Assembly: GCF_029407905.1 (NCBI RefSeq)
Contig: NC_073630.1
Coordinates: 37,101,001 to 37,165,000 of the forward strand
Origin: Bubalus kerabau
Lineage: Eukaryota; Chordata; Mammalia; Artiodactyla; Bovidae
Direction of reading: 5' to 3'
Length of the DNA: 64,000 nt
The notes under the pieces were generated by a model. That model did not search any database. It saw only the letters and a list, made by a program, of their open reading frames with translations, and was not told the origin of the DNA. Shown here piece by piece: positions 55,752 through 64,000 of this stretch; the stretch's first letter is position 1, and every line of letters begins with the position of its first letter. Made by a program: the position numbers and the translations under genes.

Positions 55752-55880
55752 CTGCTGCTGCTAAGTCGCTTCAGTCATGTCCGACTCTGTGTGACCCCAT
55801 GGACTGCAGCCTACCAGGCTACTCCATCCATGGGATTTTCCGGGCAACAGTACTGGACTGGGGTGTCATTGCCTTCTCCC
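55752..55880 (-). mobile_element. Bov-A SINE monomer with CTG tail
   Basis: A single Bov-A unit in reverse, headed by (CTG)n and 'aagtcgcttcagtcatgtcc'. The TSD TCAAATGAACTG at 55740-55751 and 55881-55892 is perfect. It combines the tail type of Bov-A2 with a single unit. Confidence 0.94.
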
Positions 55881-55892
55881 TCAAATGAACTG

Positions 55893-56597
55893 GCGACAGT
55901 CAATTCTAAATAATGATTTCAAACACAAAAATTCAATCTATTTGCTTTGATTTTATAGAGTTATAACTTTTATGATAAAAGGTAAATAGAGACTATTTAT
56001 GGCAATACTCTCCTCAATAGTATACTAGTACATATTGTCCCATTCTCAGGTAACCTATTGCTCTAAAAATGCGTTAGTCACTTTTAATTCAAAAAGGAGT
56101 GTGTTTTTCAGGCAGAGTTCATTAACCATTTTATTATTAATTTTGATATGTTATCAATATGGGAAGTATATTGTGGGTATAAAGTAAATGTGAAGTGAAA
56201 GTTGCAATATGAAGTCAATCTATTGTTTAAGTCAAAGCTATATTTCTCACTGTGCTTATCTTTTGTGCTAGAGCAACTTACACAAGTTCTCAGTAAGTTA
56301 ACTGACTCTATTGACTATGCTATTTTTGCACATCAAACCAATTAATTCAAATAAACATTATTTAGTGCTCTTACAAATACATACACAAATAAAACCAAGG
56401 AAATGTTTTTGAAAACATTAAGGGAATAGACATACCATTTACCATTTGAAAATAAAATCTAGGTCAATATCGTTTCCTAGTTGAAATCAGTTGTGGATGC
56501 ATTATAAAGCCAATCTCATTAAAAACCCCAAGTATAGCTCACACTTTAAAATATAACAAAAACAATCACATTTAAATAAATGGAAGACTGATATAAA
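55893..56597. other. No gene or recognised repeat
   Basis: AT-rich, apparently single-copy DNA. Confidence 0.55.
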
Positions 56598-56799
56598 ATG
56601 CTCACTCAGTTGACTCTTTGCAACCTCATGTACTGTAGCCCACTAGGCTCCTCTATACATGGAATTTTCCAGGCAAGAATACTAGAGTGGATTGTTATGC
56701 CCTGCTCCAGGGGATCTTCCCAAGCCAGGATTGAATCCACATCCCTTGCATCTTCTGCATTGGCAGGCAGATTCTTTACCACTGCACCACCTGGCTACA
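56598..56799 (-). mobile_element. Bov-tA SINE
   Basis: Reverse Bov-A body ('gactctttgcaacctcatg', 'ggcaagaatactagagtgg') with reverse tRNA head ('gattctttaccactgcacca'). Moderately diverged. Confidence 0.88.
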
Positions 56800-56947
56800 C
56801 GTTAATGTGTATATTAATAGGTACACATTAACCTTCTGCTTCTTCAAATGCTCAGCAATCATTCCATACTGAAAAATCAATCAAGAGTTATCCAGTTAAA
56901 TAATTAAAAATCAAAACAAACAAAAATACTATGAACAAACTTATCTA

Positions 56948-57231
56948 TAAAACAGAAAAAGACTCACAGAACAGATTTGTGGTTGCCAAGGGGAAAGAGG
57001 GTGGATGGGTCAGGATTAGAAGACGTGAATCATTATATATAGAGTGGATAAACAACAAGGTCCTTCCTATATAGCACAGAGAAATATATTAAATATCTGG
57101 TGATAAACCATAATGAATAGAATATTTTGAAAAGGAATGTATACATATGTATAACTGAATCATTTTACTGTACAGCAGAAACTAATACAACATTGTAAAT
57201 CAAATAGACATCAATTAAAAGAAAAACAAGA
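56948..57231 (+). mobile_element. L1 3' UTR fragment
   Basis: Sense-strand landmarks of the cetartiodactyl L1 3' end: 'gatttgtggttgccaagggg', 'ggataaacaacaaggtcctt', 'atgtataactgaatcatttt' and 'acaacattgtaaatcaaata', ending in an A-rich tail. Confidence 0.8.
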
Positions 57232-57707
57232 ACAACTATGAACAGCAGCTTAGGAATCTATTATATATAAATAAATATGCTATTTCATTACTGATGATTT
57301 CTAATTTGCTATTCTGGAATTTTTCACATTTTACATGGTAACTTAAGTAGATCAAATCCCGTGTTCAAAATAGAAAATGGAGAATGAGTTCTCATCTTTA
57401 GTGTAAAATACCCAGAAATTTTATAACACTAAAATTAGCAAGATATAAAAATAAGTATAACTATTCTCCGTGTTGTAATTTAATTATTTTCACATATGTT
57501 ATCACATTAAGTTCTCAAAAAAATGCTCCTTTTGCAAATCAGAAATCTATTAATTAGAATTTTAAGAATTTTCCCATGTTCTTGATTAATAAAGCTTAAT
57601 CTCAGCCTGTGATCTTTTAACTTCAAATCTCCTATTTTTCCTCTGATTCTCATTTAAAGTAGTTTTGTTCTATGCCAAGTAGATAAACTCTGAAGTGAGA
57701 TTCCTTA
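57232..57707. other. No gene or recognised repeat
   Basis: AT-rich, apparently single-copy DNA. Confidence 0.5.
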
Positions 57708-59645
57708 GGACTTCCCTGGTGGCTCAGTCATTAAAGAACCTGCCTGCAGTGCAGAACACCCAAGTTTGATCTCTGGGTTGGGAAGATCCCCTGGAGAAAG
57801 GAATTCAGTTCAGTTAGTTCAGTTTAGTCACTCAGTTGTGTCCAACTCTTTGCAACCCCATGGACTGCAGCACACCATGGTTCCCTGTCCATCACCAACT
57901 CCTGTAGTTTACTCAAACTCATGTCCATTGAGTCTGTGATGCCATCCATCTCATTCTCTGTTATCTTTTTCTCCTACTGCCCTCAATCTTTCCTAGCATC
58001 TAACTGTTTTCAAATGAGTCAGCTCTTCGCATCAGGTGGCCAAAGTACTGAAGTTTCACCTTCAACATCAGTCCTTCCAATGAACACCCAGGACTAATCT
58101 CCTTTAGGATGGACTGGTTGTGTTTCCTTGCAGTCCAAAGGACTCTCAAGAGTCTTCTCCAACACCACAGTTCAAAACCATCAATTCTTTGGCGCTCAGC
58201 TTTCTTTATAGTCCAGCTCTCACATCCATACATGACTACTGGAAAAACCATAACCTTGATTAGACGGACTTTTGTTGGCAAAGTAATGTCTCTGCTTTTT
58301 AATATGCTGTCTAGGTTGGTCATAACTTTTCTTCCAAGGAGTAAGTGTCTTTCAATTTCATGGCTGCAATCACCATCTGCAGTGATTTTGGAGCCCCCCA
58401 AAAATAAGGTCTGTCACTGTTTCCACTGTTTCCCCATCTGTTTGCCATGAAGTGATGTGACCGAATGCCATGATCTTGATCTGTTTTCTGAATGTTGAGC
58501 TTTAAGCGAACTGTTTTCACTCTCCACTTTCACTTTCATCAGGAGGCTCTTTAGTTCCTCTTCAGTTTCTGCCTTAAGGGTGGTGTCATCTGCATATCTG
58601 AGTTTATTGATATTTCTCCCAGCAATCTTGATTCTAGCTTGTGCTTCATCCAGCCCAGCATTTCTCATGATGTACTCTGCATATAAGTTAAATAAGCAGG
58701 GTGACAATATACAGCCTTGATGTACTCCTTTTCCTATTTGGAACCATTCCATGTCCAGTTCTAACTGTTGCTTCCTGACCTGCATACAGATTTCTCAAGA
58801 GGCAGGTCAGGTGGTCTGGTATTCCCATCTCTTTCAGAATTTTCCACAGTTTATTGTGATCCATACAGTCAAAGGTTTGGCATAGTCAATAAAGCAGAAA
58901 TACATGTTTTTCTGTAAGTCTCTTGCTTTTTCAATGATCCAGCAGATGTTGGCAGTTTGATCTCTGGTTCCTCTGCCTTTTCTAAAGCCAGCTTGAACAT
59001 CTGGAAGTTCATGGTTCACCTATTGCTGAAGCCTGGCTTGGAGAATTTTGAGCATTACTTTACTAGCGTGTGAGATGAGTGCAATTGTGTGGTAGTTTGA
59101 GCATACTTTGGCATTGCCTTTCTTTGGGATTGGAGTGAAAGCTGACCATTTCCAGTCCTGTGGCCACTGCTGCGTTTTCCAAATTTGCTGGTATATTAAG
59201 TGTAACACTTTCACAGCATCATCTTTCAGTATTTGAAATAGTTCAACTCGAATTCCATCACTTCCACTAGCTTTGTACATAGTGTTACTTCCTAAGGCCC
59301 ACTTGACTTCAAATTCCAGGATGTCTGGCTCTAGATGAGTGATCACACCGTCATGATTATCTTGGTCATGAAGATCATTTTTATACAGTATTTCTGTGTA
59401 TCCTTGCCACCTCTTAATATCTTCTTCTTCTGTTAGTTCCATACCATTTCTCCCCTTTATTGATCCCATCTTTTCATGAAATGTTCCCTTGGTATCTCTA
59501 ATTTTCTTGAAGAGATTTCTAGTCTTTCCCATTCTATTGTTTTCCTAGAGAAGGAGAAGGGAATGACTGCCAAATCCATTATCCTTGCATTGAGAATTTC
59601 ATGGACGGAGGAGCCAGGCCAGCTACACCCCATGGGGTCACAAAC
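57708..59645 (+). mobile_element. Bov-tA SINE split by a BovB
   Basis: The tRNA head and start of the body lie at 57708-57802 ('ggacttccctggtggctcag' to 'cctggagaaagga'). The rest of the Bov-A body resumes at 59548 ('gagaaggagaaggg', 'tggacggaggagccagg', 'catggggtcacaa') and ends near 59645. Joined in order they make one Bov-tA. The intervening 1.75 kb is an antisense BovB with a short purine TSD (GAGAAAGGA and GAGAAGGA). Confidence 0.87.
57803..59547 (-). mobile_element. BovB LINE inserted in a SINE
   Basis: The plus strand starts 'attcagttcagttagttcag' (reverse BovB 3' end) and stops in the linker domain ('gagatttctagtctttccca'). On the minus strand 59532-59020 (170 codons) covers the linker and fingers (LEPDILEFEVKWALGS, GNAKVCSNYHTIAL), 59019-58834 LPDVQAGFRKGRGTRDQ, 58785-58414 the core with LRYADDTTLKAE, and 58401-58000 the C-terminus (YGCESWTIKKAERQR). 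Frames are separated by small indels. Confidence 0.95.
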
Positions 59646-60228
59646 TATTTTCTCTGAAGGATACACTGAAGTAAAATTTTTGCTATCATAGCAGGTGATG
59701 GCTGGGTTTGAAATTGGAAAGCCTCTGATAGAGTACATGGAAAATATCTAAGCCATATGCTCCATACAAAGATGATGAGGGATTATCTCAGAATAACAAA
59801 ATATTAGAATAGTAGTGGCAGTAATTCTAGGTCACTTGTATAGAATATTATTCTCTCTATTTTGATGTAAGCTTCTTTAGGGTTCTTACAGATCAGGAGA
59901 TACAAAGGAAAATAGGCATACTTATCATTAATTGGGCAGATACCTCACTCTTGGACAGCTGCCGAGAATTTTTAACATCATATGCATCTCTACAAGGCAT
60001 TCCAGAGGCAAACAGGAGGCCATAGTCACAAACGTTATATCTTTTGTTATTGCTTCAAGACTAGACCAGAGGAAAACAACTTTGAACAAAGGCAAATCAT
60101 TATTCTCACCAACTTTCAGTCTTGGAACAGACTCTATCCTAATACCATGACTTACCAGAACCGGTTGTGATACAGCTAAAGTGTGTCTAGAAAATGATTC
60201 AGAAACTAAACTCAATATATTTATTTAA
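59646..60228. other. No gene or recognised repeat
   Basis: Apparently single-copy DNA. Overlapping frames at 59928-60215 (minus, 95 codons) and 59932-60170 (plus) lack recognised similarity. Confidence 0.5.
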
Positions 60229-60590
60229 AACATAATAAAATAAATTGATAAACATCCAGATCAAAAATAGGAAAATTTAGAGAATAGATAACATTAATCT
60301 AAGAGGAAGCAGAAGACAAAATATAAAAGCATAAATTAATGAGATAGAAAACAGAAAATTGATAAAGCTACTGAATATGTATAAGAGCTGATTCTTCTCA
60401 TATAAAACAATACAAGAGATCAATATTTAGAGATTTATAATATAGTCAGGAAAAAAGACATAATTTTAACAGGGAATGAGATAATATCATAAGCACTAAT
60501 GAAATCTAAAGAGTTATAAGATGATACTTTTCTCAATCCTATGCAAATAAATATGAAAAATTTCATGAGTTATAAGGAAAATATGAATGG
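60229..60590 (+). mobile_element. Old L1 ORF2 remnant
   Basis: Decayed sense L1 around the endonuclease-to-RT spacer: 'attaatgagatagaaaacag', 'aaaattgataaagctactg' and 'gggaatgagataatatcata'. No frame survives. Confidence 0.6.
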
Positions 60591-62617
60591 TAGAAACTAA
60601 TCCCCAAATAGAACCAAACAAAGACCTTAAGTCATGTTTCCTAAAAGTTGCATATGAGTTCTGTTTGGGTATTTTTTTTGCTTTTATAAATGTCAATGGC
60701 CAAGTCCTAATTTTAACAATTAAATCAAAATCTCTTTTCTATGTCTGTAGTATAGACCCTATTCTCCAGTAGTTCAGCTTCTCTTGTGACTTCTTTTGTA
60801 CAGCCGTGGTTGGTGAGAAAACAGATGAATAATGATCTGCAGAAGCTCTGAAAATTAGTACAAAGAAACTAAGCTGTCACAGAAATCATGGCCACATTGT
60901 CAACAGCAAGGGGGAGAGGGAGACACACAGGGAAAGAAGACGGTTTAACCAATAGTTTAGAATATCAGTGTCCATATGGTGTGGACAGAAAATCCAGAGC
61001 ACTGCCAGTGGCTGAATTGCTAAGTCATAAATTAGGAAGAATTGTTGAATAATCTTCCACCCAGACACAGGCAAAAAAATACACACACATACATATACAC
61101 ACACCATTTTTAAAGAGAGAAAAATTATGCTTGTACAGAAAAAGAAAAATGAGGTCCAGTTTATACATAATGTGTATCTACAAAGGAGAAAATCAAACAA
61201 ATAAAAGGGGAAAACAATTCAAAAGCAGTACAGTATTTGAGAAAGAAAACAAAACACAGCTATAGGCTAAAATTTCACAAGGCTTCCATCCCTAAGAAAA
61301 AGGAAGGACAAGACATACTCTAGTAAACTTCCTGCACATCAGAGAAAAGGGTAGAATTTGGCATTCTTGTTATAAAAATCAAATAACCTAGGAAATTAAT
61401 TCTACTGAGGCTCTTCATATGACAAGTCTGCATTTTTTAAAGAAAGACTACCATATGAAGTATTCATTAAAGAAGGATGGAAAATTTTACATCCTTTTTA
61501 AAATTTTACAAATTTTTACAAACATTCACTGAACTGTAAAATGAACAGAGTCAAAGCATCTCAAATTATGAAAAAATAGGGTGTACAATTATCAGGATTT
61601 TTTCTTGGAGAATGTTTTAGAGAATTGCGTGTGTGGATAGTATTTGTTCCATGCCATTTTCTTTAACAGTAAGAAAATTCATCATCTCAAGTCAGCACAA
61701 AGCCACAATCTAACAATATTTTCTACTCTGCCACTCTTTGTCTCTCAATTTTGCCCATTGATAAATAGCTGCAGTATCTCTAGACACCACATGAAGAAAA
61801 GGCAGTGCTGAGATTCAGAAATGGATCACCTCCATTCATATCTATATCCAAAAATAGAAATCATTTTCCTAGTGACTCCATAGCACATGATCTATGATAA
61901 CCCTTTGGCCAGAATGATGTGAATTTTGCACATGTAAAAAGTCCATAGTCAGAAACAATGCGAACAATGAAATAAAGCAGAATAAAAAGTTAAAATATGT
62001 AAAGCCAGAAACCACAATAAAAATCAAAATTATTTCACTACAGCTATATTTTTTTAAAAATTTACCAGTCTTAGCACATGAGTACTCACATAGAATCATC
62101 AAAATATGGATATATAAATATAACTAAGAATTAAATACTTTTAATTTCAATAACCTACATAGTATAACCTTTACTCTAACCCATGTATGTATAGTACAAT
62201 TCTGTACCATAATAACAGAGAAATTCTATCATTAATATTTCTGGAATAATCACAAAATTTGATCATGAATTAGGAAATAAAGAAAAAAGCACCAGACATT
62301 AGGAAATTAAAAAATCCCAGAAAGTAGAAATAAAGAAAATTTTACCTGATCTGGATGTAAGAAAACTATAGATCTATTGTAAATGTAAAATGAATCAGCA
62401 TCGAGGATATTTTAAAAATACTATTAACATTTTGATCCAAAAAGAAATAAGTTAACAATTTATTTGTTCTATTTACAAGCATTTCCAGTTATTATACAGC
62501 AAGCATAGTATAACCACTGAGTACAGTGATGGCCAAAAAAATGTCCATCTCCTTCATGAAACTTGTGTTTTAATGGAATGGACCCACTGAGGAGAGAGGT
62601 GTTTGTGGGGTTTTGTT
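60591..62617. other. Mostly unassigned AT-rich region
   Basis: No gene seen. An (AC)n-like tract lies at about 61078-61104. The part 62250-62420 has a faint resemblance to decayed sense L1 but too little to call. Confidence 0.5.
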
Positions 62618-62965
62618 TTGTTTTTCTATTGAGGTATAAGATATCCTTACATATTTTAGACACGTTTTGTCAGATACGAACTTCTAGTCAATATTTTCTT
62701 CCCATTTCATAAGTTGCTTTTTCATTTTGTTGAGGGTTTCTCTCACTGTGCAGAAGCTTTTTAACTGAGTGTTTCTACTTTTTTGGTTGTTGTTGTTTTT
62801 GTTGCTTATACGTTTCATGTCATATCTAAAAATAGACCTTTGCGAAAACCAGTATCAGGGACTTTCTCTGTGTTTTCTTCTATGCATTTTTAGAGTTTCA
62901 GATTTTACATGTAAGCCTTTAGTCCATTTTGAGTTAATTTTTGTAAAGTTTCTTATTGCTCCAGT
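62618..62965 (-). mobile_element. Old L1 ORF2 C-terminal remnant, antisense
   Basis: Antisense landmarks: 'ttgaggtataagatatcctt', 'tctcactgtgcagaagcttt', 'cctttagtccattttgagtt'. High divergence indicates an old mammalian L1. Confidence 0.72.
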
Positions 62966-63202
62966 ATCGGCCTTGATACTCAGTTAAATGGATTCAGCTT
63001 CATACCTATAAAACTAAAAGAATAGGTAGATTAAATGCAACTAGGATTGTTTGGAGAAATAAAAGGGGAGACGCTTAGCTAACAAGCCAAGAGAAGTTTG
63101 TTATGTGAGGGAGAGAAGTGTCATTGCCTATTAATGGAGAAGGAGAAAAAAAAATTAAGAGAAACTGTCTAGATTACATAAACTTTAGGGAAAAGGAATA
63201 GT
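62966..63202. other. Short unassigned stretch
   Basis: Purine-rich DNA between an L1 remnant and a MaLR LTR, nothing recognised. Confidence 0.5.
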
Positions 63203-63553
63203 CTTAGTTTGTTTACACTGCTATAACAAAATACACAGACCAGGGTCTTATAAACAATGAGCATTTTATTTCTCACAATTTTTGGAGACTGGAAGTCCAA
63301 ATTATAGTGCCAGCATATTTCTGGTGAGAGATCTCTTTCGGGTTGTAGTCTGCCCACTTCTCATTGTTTCCTCATGACAGAAGGAGCAAAACCTCTCTAG
63401 GGCCTCATTTATAAGCATACTATTTCCATTCTTGTGGGTTCCATTCTCATGACCTAATCTCACTGCAGAGGCCCCAGTCTGAAGGCCATTATATTGACAT
63501 TAGGTTTCAACATATAGATTGAGGGGCAGGGATGTAAATATTCAGCCGATAAC
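63203..63553 (-). mobile_element. MaLR-type LTR (MST-like), antisense
   Basis: Reverse-complement landmarks of the MST-type MaLR LTR occur in order: 'ctgctataacaaaatacac', 'cattttatttctcacaattt', 'ggagactggaagtccaaatt', 'ctcatgacctaatctcactg' and 'gtttcaacatatagattgag'. It is an old LTR without internal sequence. Confidence 0.8.
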
Positions 63554-63949
63554 AAGAATAAAGGGGGTTTTGTCATTTTGTGCGTTTTGTTTTTCATGTC
63601 ATATTCTTCTTGATGCTTTGAGCATCACCTTTGTGTTGCTTTTATATCTAAGACAGTGTCTTTGAGATTAAGAGCACAGAGGCTGATTTTTATTTTAACC
63701 ACATGGAGTTCCTTTCCATAAAAACACAGAGAGTCTGAGGAAAAGAAGGCACTCTAATCCTTCACACATTCACTCTTTCTTTTATTTCTTCATCAACCTA
63801 ATATTTATTGAGCACTAATTTTGTGTTCGGTTGTATCCTGGGTGCTTGGCAATGACTATTTAATAAAGAAAACAGAAAAAGATATCTATCCTCATGAAAT
63901 TTGCATTCCAGCAGGAAGAGACAGAAAAATATGATAATAATGTCAGTCG
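63554..63949. other. No gene or recognised repeat
   Basis: Apparently single-copy DNA up to a SINE at the window edge. Confidence 0.5.
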
Positions 63950-64000
63950 TAATCCACTCCAGTATTGCCTGGAGAATCCCATGGAGAGAGGAGTCTGGCA
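63950..64000 (+). mobile_element. Bov-A SINE, running off the window end
   Basis: The text 'atccactccagtattgcctg' followed by 'gagaatcccatggagagagg' is the start of a Bov-A body with a small deletion. The remainder lies outside the window. Confidence 0.85.

Noticed and set aside
8353..55880. Regularly recurring 130-280 bp units as a CRISPR-like or regulatory repeat system
   Set aside because: They are dispersed Bov-A/Bov-A2 SINEs in both orientations, each with its own TSD, at irregular spacing.

Overview
This window is a gene-poor stretch of a ruminant nuclear genome, most likely a bovid (cattle, buffalo, sheep, goat group). The evidence is the repeat content: many BovB (RTE-clade) LINE copies, Bov-A, Bov-A2 and tRNA-headed Bov-tA SINEs, a CHR-type cetartiodactyl SINE, long ruminant L1 elements, decayed older mammalian L1, and MaLR LTRs. 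I found no host protein-coding exon, no rRNA or functional tRNA gene, no CRISPR array and nothing prokaryotic. Nearly every long open frame is a piece of BovB or L1 reverse-transcriptase machinery, or its antisense shadow.

Layout. 0-9 kb: old antisense L1 broken by BovB and SINEs; a BovB (2.3-4.2 kb) carrying three later insertions; then mostly single-copy AT-rich DNA with scattered SINEs. 9.9-16.7 kb: two antisense BovB copies and old L1 pieces. 16.7-29.0 kb: a four-layer nest in which an old sense L1 is split by an antisense BovB, which is split by a full-length antisense ruminant L1 (19209-27701), which is split by a Bov-A2 SINE. 29.6-31.4 kb: the clearest repeat-poor block in the first half. 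31.4-43.4 kb: a second long antisense L1 that received three sense BovB copies (one holding a SINE), a truncated younger L1 and a solo LTR. 43.4-51.5 kb: SINEs, two sense BovB copies (one with a 313-codon reverse-transcriptase frame), old L1 and a BovB remnant. 51.5-64 kb: mainly single-copy AT-rich DNA with SINEs, two MaLR LTRs, L1 remnants, an unusual BovB insertion inside a SINE, and one unrecognised 86-codon frame.

The elements form a parasitic network. L1 and BovB are the autonomous copying machines; the Bov SINEs share their 3' end with BovB and are thought to use its reverse transcriptase. Target-site duplications (TSDs) at many copies let the order of events be read. All L1 and BovB copies seen are 5'-truncated, frameshifted or stop-containing, so none looks self-sufficient. 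I see no convincing new biological system; the most informative content is the insertion history, the repeat arrays in the two L1 5' regions, and several unusually short or oddly joined insertions. Family names come from recognition of consensus features, not from a database search; boundaries without a stated TSD are good to roughly 10-30 bases.
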